This document shows, piece after piece, positions 54,106 to 62,491 of a DNA stretch of 64,000 nucleotides (within the stretch, counting starts at the first letter, position 1; each line of letters starts with the position of its first letter). The notes under the pieces were generated by a model. That model worked only from the letters and a program-made list of their open reading frames with translations. It made no database searches and was not told where the DNA came from. Made by a program: the position numbers and the translations under genes. Source of the DNA: RHLJ01 sp965247355 (GTDB lineage: Bacteria; Bacteroidota; Rhodothermia; Balneolales; Balneolaceae); contig OZ252011.1 of NCBI GenBank assembly GCA_965247355.1, positions 2,480,001 to 2,544,000 on the forward strand, read 5' to 3'.

Positions 54106-54465
54106 ATGGTTGTTATGGAATCTGAAAATATTATTCAAAATAAAAGCTTTGATTTCGCTCTCAGCATTATTTCACTTTACAAAAACCTTCAAGAGGAAAG
54201 AGAATATGTTATTTCAAAACAATTGCTCCGTTCTGCTACAAGTGTGGGCGCAAACATCGAAGAAGCAACTGCTGCGCAAACCAAAAAGGATTTCGCTCAC
54301 AAAATGAGTATTTCATCAAAAGAAGCAAGAGAAACTCGCTACTGGCTTCGGTTACTAGAAAAGAGTCAGATTGTTAAAGGTGACTATACAGCCTATTTAA
54401 ATGATATAACAGAAATAATCCGGATTTTAACCTCGATTGTAAAAACTGCTCAAAAGAATTTATGA
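54106..54465 (+). CDS. Four-helix-bundle protein (23S rRNA IVS/S23-type), second copy
   Basis: A 119-residue helical protein (116 if it starts at the ATG at 54115, which gives MESENIIQNKSF). Family marks are FALSIISLYKNLQEEREYVIS, LLRSATSVGANIEEATAAQT, KKDFAHKMSISSKEARETRYWLRLL and a closing IIRILTSIVKTAQKN helix. It is only distantly similar to the copy at 26.4 kb (different subgroup, ATSVGANIEEA against GTSPAFQYAEA). It is bounded by perfect 20-bp inverted repeats and sits between rluD and recN. Confidence 0.92.
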   Translation: MVVMESENIIQNKSFDFALSIISLYKNLQEEREYVISKQLLRSATSVGANIEEATAAQTKKDFAHKMSISSKEARETRYWLRLLEKSQIVKGDYTAYLNDITEIIRILTSIVKTAQKNL

Positions 54466-54471
54466 AAGCAT

Positions 54472-54491
54472 TTAACATTTAGCATTTAACA
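54472..54491 (-). repeat. Right inverted repeat of four-helix cassette 2
   Basis: Plus-strand TTAACATTTAGCATTTAACA is the exact reverse complement of 54079-54098. It begins six bases past the gene's stop and ends 15 bases before recN. Confidence 0.9.
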
Positions 54492-54505
54492 CTTATCATT
54501 AAACC

Positions 54506-56212
54506 ATGATCCAATCATTGTACATAAAAGATTTCGCACTTATCGATGAACTCGAAGTTCAGTTTGGGGAAGGGCTCAATATCCTAACCGGGCAAACCGG
54601 AGCAGGGAAGTCGATTATCATCGGGGCGTTGAATATGATTCTGGGCGAACGGGCTGATACCGAAGTCATTCGCCGCGGAGCTGATAAAGCAATTTCTGAG
54701 GCTACTATAAAAGTTGGAGAAAATCCTGACCTCAAGTCTTTACTCATTGAAAATGAAGTCGAATTCGGAGAATATCTGATTCTTAGAAGGGAAATCCGGC
54801 AAACCGGAAGTCGTGCATTTATAAATGATACTCCCGTAAATATCGGCGTGCTAAAATTGGCCGGCGATTTACTCGTGGATTTACACGGACAACATGATCA
54901 CCAGCTGTTACTGAAAGAAGAAAATCACCGTGGAGTGATTGACAGTTTTGGTGAGATCGATCCGGTTCTTGAAGCTTATCAGGTTGACTATGTAAAAATG
55001 AAAATGCTTCAAAAAGAACTTTCATCCCTTAAGAAAAGAGAATCTGAGCTTCAGGAAAAAACAGAGTTATATCGATTTCAGGTTAACGAGCTGGAGCAAG
55101 CAAGGCTGTCAGCAGATGAAGAAGAAGAGCTGGTAGCGGAGATGAACCTTCTGGATAACGCAGAAGTCCTTGACCAAAAAGCTGCTGCTATATCTGAACT
55201 GGCAGAAAATGATGAAGCCAATATTCTGCAGTTACTCAATCAGTTAAAACTGAATCTGGAAGATCTTGCCCGAATAGAACCCGAGTTCGAAACATACCTG
55301 GAAGAAATTAACGCAGCTCGTGTAAGTGTGAATGAAGCTGTTCAGTTTGCAGAGCGCTATCGAAATAACATCGAGTTCAATCCAAACAGATTGGAAGAAC
55401 TTCGCCAGCGGCAATCAGAGTTAAACAGACTTCAGAAAAAATATCAGCGTGATATTCCGGGATTGATTTCCTACCTGAGCGACATCCAGCGTGAGCTTTC
55501 TATTGCTGATAATTTTGATCTGGAAATTGAGAAGCTTGAGAAATCGGTTGATGATCAAAGTAGAAAACTTGCGGAAGCAGCTACCAAACTTCATAACGAA
55601 CGCATCCGGGTAGGCAAAAAATTAGCAGCTAATATCGAGGAAGAACTTTCAAAACTTGGGATTCCAAATTCAAAGCTGGCTGTTCGCGTTGACTGGCTAC
55701 AGAGTTCAGCCGGGTGGATTAAAGTGGATGGTATAACCGTTGACTGCACCGACTATGGTTGCGATGAAATCAGGTTATTTATTTCCACCAATAAAGGAGA
55801 AGAACCAAAGCCATTAGCTAAAATTGCTTCCGGTGGTGAAATCAGTAGGGTAATGCTGGCTTTGAAATCTATTCTTGCCAAAGAGCAGAGCCTTCCTGTT
55901 ATGATTTTTGATGAGATTGATACAGGGATAAGCGGTGAAGTCTCAGAAAAGGTAGGTCGTTCAATGAGAGTGCTTTCAAATCGCTGCCAGATTGTGGCGA
56001 TTACACATCAGCCACAGATTGCGAGTCAGGCGCATCACCATTATAAAGTTGCCAAAATTGAAGAAGAAGAACGCACTATTACCAGAATCATTCCCCTGTC
56101 TCAGGAAGAACATATCCGGGAAGTAGCCAGCCTGATGAGCGGTGCCGAGATCTCAGATGCCGCACTTCATAGTGCCAAAGAGTTAATCGAAAGGAATACC
56201 TTTCACAATTAA
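54506..56212 (+). CDS. recN: DNA repair protein RecN
   Basis: A 568-residue SMC-like protein. The N-terminal ATPase half has IKDFALIDELEVQFGEGLN and Walker A GQTGAGKSIIIGA; long coiled coils span about 150-370; the C-terminal half has the signature ASGGEISRVMLALK, Walker B MIFDEIDTGISGEVSEKVG and QIVAITHQPQIASQAH. RecN joins and organises broken DNA ends during double-strand break repair. Length and layout are normal. A four-helix cassette lies directly upstream, so its promoter may have been affected by insertion. Confidence 0.97.
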   Translation: MIQSLYIKDFALIDELEVQFGEGLNILTGQTGAGKSIIIGALNMILGERADTEVIRRGADKAISEATIKVGENPDLKSLLIENEVEFGEYLILRREIRQTGSRAFINDTPVNIGVLKLAGDLLVDLHGQHDHQLLLKEENHRGVIDSFGEIDPVLEAYQVDYVKMKMLQKELSSLKKRESELQEKTELYRFQVNELEQARLSADEEEELVAEMNLLDNAEVLDQKAAAISELAENDEANILQLLNQLKLNLEDLARIEPEFETYLEEINAARVSVNEAVQFAERYRNNIEFNPNRLEELRQRQSELNRLQKKYQRDIPGLISYLSDIQRELSIADNFDLEIEKLEKSVDDQSRKLAEAATKLHNERIRVGKKLAANIEEELSKLGIPNSKLAVRVDWLQSSAGWIKVDGITVDCTDYGCDEIRLFISTNKGEEPKPLAKIASGGEISRVMLALKSILAKEQSLPVMIFDEIDTGISGEVSEKVGRSMRVLSNRCQIVAITHQPQIASQAHHHYKVAKIEEEERTITRIIPLSQEEHIREVASLMSGAEISDAALHSAKELIERNTFHN

Positions 56213-56224
56213 CCTCTACTCCAT

Positions 56225-56296
56225 GTCATTCTGAACTTGTTTCAGAATCCAGGGTTTTATCAAAGCTCAAGACTCCGGGATAAGCCTGGAGTGACC
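56225..56296. repeat. Palindromic dispersed repeat, copy 2
   Basis: ATTCTGAACTTGTTTCAGAAT forms a hairpin, followed by TTTTATCAAAGCTC and a second hairpin (ACTCC...GGAGT). The first part matches 7617-7653. It fills the gap between recN and the convergent cytochrome-like gene. Confidence 0.55.
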
Positions 56297-56309
56297 TTAG
56301 GGCTTCTAA

Positions 56310-56969
56310 TTACTTAATAAGCGTCATCTGGCCGGTGCCAATCAATCTGGTAGCTCCATTCATCTGAGCACTTACTCTATACAAGTATAATCCAGATGGA
56401 TTTGATCCAAGATTGACCGGAACCTGAACTCGTCCTGCCGATGCATTTCCAATCTGCTCGGTAATCAACTGCCCGTTAATAGAATAAATAGAAACGGTGT
56501 ATTGAGTGGCTACCGGCACATCAAATAAAATCTGGGTACCCGGGTTAAATGGATTTGGGTAATTCCCCAGAAGTTTAAATTCTTCCGGACTCACAGATTC
56601 TCCTTCATTAGAAGCAGGTACAGCATTCGCTCCTTCACTAATCCATGTTCTGATTAAATTAATTTGATCGCTGGTTAATGCTGTCTGACCTTGTGGCATT
56701 TGATTCCCAAATTGTGGATTAGGCTCTATTTTATCCACTAAGCCACTTGAATCAGGTTCGAAAGGAACCACTAAGCGATCTCCATAGCTATTCCCCGTAC
56801 TATTCATCAAACTTTCGAAAGAGGTAAGTGTTAATCCTCCATTACCCCCGTGGCAACTAGTACATCGTGCATTAAAAATTGGTTGGATTTCAGTATCGTA
56901 ATCTACCTGTGCAAATAGTGGTGAGCTCGAAAAAATTAACGCAATAATGACATAGTAGCTTCTCTTCAT
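56310..56969 (-). CDS. Cytochrome c-like protein with type IX sorting domain
   Basis: A 219-residue exported protein (signal peptide 1-20). Residues 20-120 form a short cytochrome-like domain with a single haem site CTSCHGG and an NQMPQG segment that may hold the axial methionine, of the kind seen in planctomycete-type cytochromes. A linker leads to a C-terminal T9SS sorting/FlgD-like domain (LLGNYPNPFNPGTQI to the final TGQMTLIK). The sorting domain should direct it to the cell surface via type IX secretion. A haem protein placed outside the cell suggests extracellular electron or substrate handling; partner unknown. Confidence 0.88.
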   Translation of the reverse strand: MKRSYYVIIALIFSSSPLFAQVDYDTEIQPIFNARCTSCHGGNGGLTLTSFESLMNSTGNSYGDRLVVPFEPDSSGLVDKIEPNPQFGNQMPQGQTALTSDQINLIRTWISEGANAVPASNEGESVSPEEFKLLGNYPNPFNPGTQILFDVPVATQYTVSIYSINGQLITEQIGNASAGRVQVPVNLGSNPSGLYLYRVSAQMNGATRLIGTGQMTLIK

Positions 56970-57175
56970 GATAATGACTTAAGTTAAAATAATAATGCTG
57001 CTAATCTAGGCTAACAGGGCTTCTGAATCAACTCTTAAAGCATGTAATTAAATCATTCTTTTGAAAATTAGAACATCTTATGCTGTTTAACTCTTGATAT
57101 AGCCTTAACTTTCTTTCCTTGATTGTTTCATATTCTCGTATAAATTCAAGTTTCAATACTTATTAAGAGTACCCC

Positions 57176-58096
57176 ATGTATTCAATAAAACACCTATTAG
57201 TAGTAATCGATCTTAACGAACATGACGAAGTGGTTTATCAATATGTAAACCGAATGTCTCGCGTTGTGAACTTCGAGTCTGTCCTGTTTCTCCATGTTGC
57301 AGATGATTTAGACGTTCCAAAACAACTCGTAGAAAAGTATCCTGGCTTGATTACTCCTATCGATGAATCACTTAAAGGCGCAATAGAGAAAAAAATTGAC
57401 CTGTATGAAGGCATCAAGAACTTAAAGAATATTGAAATAGAAGTTCTTGACGGAGCTAAGCTTCAGACTATTTCAAAGGTAGTTCGGGATCAGGATATCG
57501 ATTTACTGGTGATCAACCGTAGTGATACTCATGACTCTGAAATTACATTCCTTCAAAAACTGGCCCGTACCATTACGTGTTCTATTGCTCTTATTCCTCC
57601 AACCATACCTGAGGAAATCAACAATCTCCTGGTTCCCATCGATTTCTCTAAGAATAGCTATATGGCGCTTCAATATGCGCTTCGGATTAGCGCAGACCGG
57701 CCCGATATGAATATTCTTGGATTGCACATTCTGAAAATGCCCAGTGGATATTTTAAAACCGGGCTCAGCTACGATGAATTTGCCGAAGAGCTAAAAAAGA
57801 ATGCTGAGCAGGAATTGACGATGTTTTTAAAAGAAAATGACATTAATCCTTCACTCTTTAAAATGCACTATCGTTTAAAGAAAAGTGATAGTATTCCTTA
57901 TATGATTAATCGGTTCTCATTTTCAAATCAGATTGACGCTATAGTTATGGGATCCCGTGGTAGGAACACGCTTTCATCCTTTGTTTTGGGGAGTATAACC
58001 GAGGCATTGATCGACCGCGATCAGTATCTCCCTCTTATTGTGATTAAGAATAAAGACAAAAACTTGCAGCTCTGGGATGCTCTTCTGGAGCTCTAG
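57176..58096 (+). CDS. Tandem universal stress protein
   Basis: A 306-residue protein with two UspA domains (about 1-145 and 147-295). The second carries the ATP-binding pattern MGSRGRNTLSSFVLGS with the required glycines; the first lacks it (INRSDTHDSEI) and probably does not bind ATP. Function is stress-related but undefined. The last bases overlap the stop of the convergent TonB receptor gene. Confidence 0.9.
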   Translation: MYSIKHLLVVIDLNEHDEVVYQYVNRMSRVVNFESVLFLHVADDLDVPKQLVEKYPGLITPIDESLKGAIEKKIDLYEGIKNLKNIEIEVLDGAKLQTISKVVRDQDIDLLVINRSDTHDSEITFLQKLARTITCSIALIPPTIPEEINNLLVPIDFSKNSYMALQYALRISADRPDMNILGLHILKMPSGYFKTGLSYDEFAEELKKNAEQELTMFLKENDINPSLFKMHYRLKKSDSIPYMINRFSFSNQIDAIVMGSRGRNTLSSFVLGSITEALIDRDQYLPLIVIKNKDKNLQLWDALLEL

Positions 58097-60678
58097 AACT
58101 CAATTCTATAACTAAGTACTGGAATAATTATTTTTTCTTCCGGAATGATAGCCTCACCCAGATTGGGCTCGTAAAAAATATCCAGCACATTATTATTCCC
58201 GGTAAGATTTTGGATATCAAGTCTCCACTCTACGGTTCTTCCGGTTAAGTTCTTTCTGTAATTAATCTGAAGATCAGTTCGAAAGTAATCAGAAAAGCGT
58301 TCTGTATAAATATCTTCTACTTGTGTGATTGCTCTACCCTCTTGTCTTGAGAGCTCAACATTGATTGGTGTATATCTTTTATTTCCGGCGTGAGCAACTT
58401 TAAGATTAAGCCCTAAAATATTGTCTTTCTGACTGCCTACATAAAACTCTTTCCCCGCAAGAAGGTTATACCCAAAATTACCGTTGTACCTTGTATTTCT
58501 GGTGATTCCATCCCTTCCCTGATACTTTGATTCATAAAGCATCCCATTGATCAAAAAGTAGTAATTATCAGCAAACTTACGTTCCAGGCTAAGCTCAATT
58601 CCATAATTCCAACCTTTTCCACCATTTACCAATGCATTTTCAACATATCCGTCACTGATATTTATAGTTGAAAAAGCCCCTGCATGTTCATTCCCTGGAA
58701 ACTCAGAGGCTGCGAGAATTGGCACATTGAAAATATGCTGGTAATAAACTTCAGTCTTGAAATAGGTTTTACTGGTAACATTCGCATCAAAGCCTACAAC
58801 CCAATGACTTGATCGGGTAACTCCTAAGTCTGAATTTTTATCCACCATGGAGCCATCTTCATTGATATAGTTCGCAAAATAGTAATCCAGAGATTCTATA
58901 CGACTATGCAACCCAAACCCTGCAAAAACTGCAGAGCTGGGATGAAACTGCCAGCGAATGTTTGATCTTGGCTCAATCACTGTTTCCTGGCTCAAAAAAA
59001 AGTGAAGCAAATGAAGTCCATTCACCATGGTCACTTTTTCACTTGGGCGGAATTTCCAGGATGTAAATGCCTGGAAAGATCCTGAACTTCCAACATCACT
59101 AAATGGGTTGATATCATCATATGGAGGCTCATTCTGTGGAACCTTCAGGCGTGATTGAAAATCGTAATTCAAAAAACTGGCCGTCACTCCTGACATTAAA
59201 AAATTCTTCGCATTCACTTTTTTGTTTAGTTCGAAACTCGCTCTGATGTACTCTTTTGAAAATGTGCTTTGATCCCGGTAAGTCGATGAATCACCGGTAA
59301 ATACATAATCATCTACTACCTTAGTCCCCGACCAGGAAAGCGTACTCTTAAGAACTGTACTATTATTGATGAGATAACGATTAGAAATGCCGACAACCCC
59401 CATATTATACACTTCATCATCTTCTATACTGGGATAAATACCCCTGTAACTACTCAATCCACCGAGACCAAATAATGAAAATGTACCTGCCTTTTCCGTT
59501 GGAAGATTTAATTTAAAAGATAAATCCTGAAATATGTTTCGCTCTCCTTCATCCTCGATAGGTAGCCCTACAGCACTCAACATTGAGAGTGTCGAGTATC
59601 GGTAATTGAATAGATAAGAAGCTTCTCCCCGGGAAGTAAGTGGTCCTTCAGATGCCACATCTAAACCCAAAAGGCCAAATTGAATAGTTGACTCCCTCCG
59701 TTCATTATTACCGTTTCTCAACTGTATATCAAAAACTCCAGCGGTAGCATTTCCATATTGTGATGGGAACGCACTGGTTAGAAAATCTGACCTAGAAATC
59801 ACTTGAGTACTGAACATACTAATTCCACCACTTGAGGTTCCTTCACTTGAAAAATGGTTCGGACTGGGAATTTCAACACCTTCCAGCATCCATAGCAACC
59901 CTTTTGGTGAATTACCCCGAACAACGATATCATTGGCTCCGTCATCTGTTGAGACAACACCTGCAAAGGAAGAAGCTAACCTCAAGGGATCTCCAACACC
60001 AACGGGAAATCGTTTGGTTTCTTCCACGGTGAATGAACGTCCACTAACCTGAGCCATTTCATTTAGCGGTGCAGTAGATATGGAGCTCACGCCAACCTCA
60101 ATTTCACTTAATTCCAGAAGAGATTCCTGAAGCTGTATCTCAAGGATTACTTCCTTACCCGATCCCACAAGAACGGCGGGAATCAGTTCGTTTTTGTAGC
60201 CCAGAAAACTTGCTTGAATTGTATATCTGCCCGGCTGAACATTCTCAATTCTGAAATTACCATCATTATCCGTTGCGTCTCCTTTTAATGGATTTGAGTC
60301 AACAATAACAACAGCGGCTCCGGGGATTGGAATCTTCGTCTGACTGTCTATGACTTTCCCCCGAACTGTTTGTCCCTGTGTTTTCTTTTTCAGGATAATT
60401 CTCTTTTGAATCACCTCATACATCACACTCGTATTCTCAAACAATTTATCAAGAATCTCTTCAATGGTTGAATCACTGAAAGTGACCGAAACCTTCATAT
60501 CCGTTTCGATGGATGTACTACTATAGGAAAACCGATAACCGGTACTTTCCTCAATAATTTTCAAAATCTCTTCAAGCGACTCATTTTCAAAACTTTCTAT
60601 GATTTCGAAGTTCTGAGAATAACTTATACCAGCTGCAAAAACAGCGATCACAAATCCTAATACAATCTTTTTAATCAT
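58093..60678 (-). CDS. TonB-dependent receptor with STN and CarbopepD-like domains
   Basis: An 861-residue outer-membrane receptor. After the signal peptide (1-21) comes a short STN domain (EEILKIIEESTGYRFSYSS, about 28-95), the usual signal-transfer domain of FecA-type systems, then a carboxypeptidase-regulatory-like repeat (GKVIDSQTKIPIPGAAVVI), a plug with DIVVRGNSPKGLLWMLEGVEI and a barrel ending in IIPVLSYRIEF. Together with the FecR and sigma genes upstream it forms a surface-signalling system: ligand binding outside should release the sigma factor. The ligand is unknown, and may be a metal chelate or polymer. Confidence 0.92.
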   Translation of the reverse strand: MIKKIVLGFVIAVFAAGISYSQNFEIIESFENESLEEILKIIEESTGYRFSYSSTSIETDMKVSVTFSDSTIEEILDKLFENTSVMYEVIQKRIILKKKTQGQTVRGKVIDSQTKIPIPGAAVVIVDSNPLKGDATDNDGNFRIENVQPGRYTIQASFLGYKNELIPAVLVGSGKEVILEIQLQESLLELSEIEVGVSSISTAPLNEMAQVSGRSFTVEETKRFPVGVGDPLRLASSFAGVVSTDDGANDIVVRGNSPKGLLWMLEGVEIPSPNHFSSEGTSSGGISMFSTQVISRSDFLTSAFPSQYGNATAGVFDIQLRNGNNERRESTIQFGLLGLDVASEGPLTSRGEASYLFNYRYSTLSMLSAVGLPIEDEGERNIFQDLSFKLNLPTEKAGTFSLFGLGGLSSYRGIYPSIEDDEVYNMGVVGISNRYLINNSTVLKSTLSWSGTKVVDDYVFTGDSSTYRDQSTFSKEYIRASFELNKKVNAKNFLMSGVTASFLNYDFQSRLKVPQNEPPYDDINPFSDVGSSGSFQAFTSWKFRPSEKVTMVNGLHLLHFFLSQETVIEPRSNIRWQFHPSSAVFAGFGLHSRIESLDYYFANYINEDGSMVDKNSDLGVTRSSHWVVGFDANVTSKTYFKTEVYYQHIFNVPILAASEFPGNEHAGAFSTINISDGYVENALVNGGKGWNYGIELSLERKFADNYYFLINGMLYESKYQGRDGITRNTRYNGNFGYNLLAGKEFYVGSQKDNILGLNLKVAHAGNKRYTPINVELSRQEGRAITQVEDIYTERFSDYFRTDLQINYRKNLTGRTVEWRLDIQNLTGNNNVLDIFYEPNLGEAIIPEEKIIIPVLSYRIEF

Positions 60679-60695
60679 TATCTATTTTCTCTTGT

Positions 60696-61685
60696 TTATT
60701 CCTGTACCTCTTTACACCCTTCTCCGGTTAAGGTGTATTGGTCTCCGCTTTGTTGATAGTCTAGATCGAGGGTTAATGAAATTATTTCAATAACCTCATC
60801 AATAGTTGGTTTAGAAAATGTACTTGTGAACGTACAGTTCAGGATATCTTCATTAGAAGCAGAAATATCTATTTCGAAATACTCCTCCATATCCTGAAGA
60901 ACATTCGTCATTTTCAGATCATCGAAAACAAGCAAGTCTGTTCTCCACGCCTGAAAATTCTCATTTTCTGATTCGATACTAACCAGTTCTTTACTTTTCG
61001 GGTTAAATATGCCCTTCATCCCAATTGCGAGAATTACCTGATTTTTGACATTCCCAATCTCACTTAATGAAACCCGGCCGCTGGTCACATCCACCTCCAA
61101 TGCTTCCAACTCTTCTCTGGCATCTACATTAAAGGAAGTACCCAAAACTTTGATTTCAGACGATCTGCTTTGAATGATGAATGGTTTTTCGGGATTTTCT
61201 GCAATATCAAAATATGCCTCTCCTACAAACTCAACCGATCGGAGATCCTCATTAAAAGTCCGGCTTACCGTAAGCGAACTGTTTTCATTCAGGGTGATAA
61301 CAGATTGATCAGCCAAGGTGACTTCAAGCATCTCTCCTGCTTCTGTCACATATCTCTCGCTTCCCCATGGATTAAAGATGGAAACACTCAATCCAACTGC
61401 TACTAGTATTGCAGCTGCAACTTTGTACAATGGAGAAAGCGTAAATACTTTCGCCTGAGGTTTTTTGTGAAGCTTTTCCTGAAACGTACTCCATGAAGCT
61501 TCTGCATCTGCTGCTACTTTTGGGGCATATTTACCGGATTCTTCCCAGGTGGAGATTGCTTCTTCATGTACCTGTTTAAACTCCTCACTTTCTGAAATAA
61601 AAGCATTCAGTTCAACCAGCTCATCTCTTGTAATCGAATCCGATAGTTTTTTAACGGAGAGGTCAATGACTCTATCGATGCTCAT
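60696..61685 (-). CDS. FecR-family anti-sigma factor
   Basis: A 329-residue single-pass inner-membrane protein. Residues 1-75 are cytoplasmic and would bind the sigma factor; one helix lies near 85-105 (YKVAAAILVAVGLSVSIF). The periplasmic FecR domain follows with TLNENSSLTV, VEFVGEAYFDIAENPEKPFII and GTSFNVDA. A C-terminal DUF4974/STN-like part (TNVLQDMEEYFEIDISASN) would contact the receptor's STN domain. Its ATG overlaps the stop of the 42-residue peptide gene, and it lies 17 bases before the receptor. Confidence 0.93.
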   Translation of the reverse strand: MSIDRVIDLSVKKLSDSITRDELVELNAFISESEEFKQVHEEAISTWEESGKYAPKVAADAEASWSTFQEKLHKKPQAKVFTLSPLYKVAAAILVAVGLSVSIFNPWGSERYVTEAGEMLEVTLADQSVITLNENSSLTVSRTFNEDLRSVEFVGEAYFDIAENPEKPFIIQSRSSEIKVLGTSFNVDAREELEALEVDVTSGRVSLSEIGNVKNQVILAIGMKGIFNPKSKELVSIESENENFQAWRTDLLVFDDLKMTNVLQDMEEYFEIDISASNEDILNCTFTSTFSKPTIDEVIEIISLTLDLDYQQSGDQYTLTGEGCKEVQE

Positions 61686-61810
61686 AGCAATAAAAGAATA
61701 AAGGTTAGTAATGCAGCTATTAATACGGAGTTACTAAGCGAAGACTCCAAATGATCAAATTCTTCAGGATGTTTATTTATCTCTGCAGCTAAAGTCTTTA
61801 ATGTGTTCAT
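61682..61810 (-). CDS. 42-residue membrane peptide between sigma and FecR genes
   Basis: An ATG at 61810 opens a frame ending in TGA at 61682, which overlaps the FecR start (ATGA). The peptide begins MNTLKTLAAEINKHPEEFDH and ends in a hydrophobic segment (LSNSVLIAALLTFILLLL). The overlap and its position inside a tight signalling operon argue that it is translated and coupled to FecR. The sequence looks like a cytoplasmic helical head with one membrane helix; I know no named family. Confidence 0.6.
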   Translation of the reverse strand: MNTLKTLAAEINKHPEEFDHLESSLSNSVLIAALLTFILLLL

Positions 61811-61877
61811 GTTCTTTTGATTGATTTACTCTATAGACTGTAAATCAGAGAGGCACACGTAAAGAAAATTTATTTTT

Positions 61878-62444
61878 TTATAGCTGTTGAAGAAAAAGTA
61901 CCAGAAAAGAAACTCCTACATGGGGTAAATAGGATTCAAATACGGGACGTAAATCCCCTCTGAAAGCCTTTAAAGCCAAAGAAATCTGAGTTTCTACGGT
62001 TCGTTTTGAAATATTCAGATATCCGGCAATTTCATCATTAGAAAGTCCTTCAAAGCGACTCAAAGAAAAAATAAGCCGGCATTTAGGAGGCAATTGAGAT
62101 ACCGCTTTTTCCAATACCTTCCGGAATTCATCGTCTTCGGTAAACTCTTCTTCTTCCGGAGCTCTCTCCAATTGAAGGATATGTTCGCTCTCTTTCTTTT
62201 GGGCTTTCAATTTATCAAAAGCCATATTTCGTGTCATTGATATCAGGTACGTTTTGAGATTATCAACCTCAGAAAGAATGGACTGCTTATTCCATATCTT
62301 CATAAAAATTTCCTGCACTATATCTTCAGCCGAACTCTCTTCTTTTAAAATATACACCGCCACCTTAAAAATTATCGGGTGATAATTTAGATAGAGCTCC
62401 CTAAACTCCTTTTCTGTAAAGTGGTTCTCCGACTGACTTCGCAT
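61878..62444 (-). CDS. ECF RNA polymerase sigma factor
   Basis: A 188-residue sigma-70 of the Bacteroidota FecI-like type. Region 2 has YLNYHPIIFKVAVYILKEESSAEDIVQEIFMKIW; region 4 has LPPKCRLIFSLSRFEGLSNDEIAGYLNISKRTVETQIS. The C-terminus ends with an unusual hydrophobic stretch (VSFLVLFLQQL). It should direct transcription of the downstream small peptide-FecR-receptor operon and is held back by FecR. It lies 67 bases upstream of the small gene. Confidence 0.93.
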   Translation of the reverse strand: MRSQSENHFTEKEFRELYLNYHPIIFKVAVYILKEESSAEDIVQEIFMKIWNKQSILSEVDNLKTYLISMTRNMAFDKLKAQKKESEHILQLERAPEEEEFTEDDEFRKVLEKAVSQLPPKCRLIFSLSRFEGLSNDEIAGYLNISKRTVETQISLALKAFRGDLRPVFESYLPHVGVSFLVLFLQQL

Positions 62445-62491
62445 ATATGCCCATAAGTTAGTGAGCCCATAACGAAATCCGGCGCAATTAG

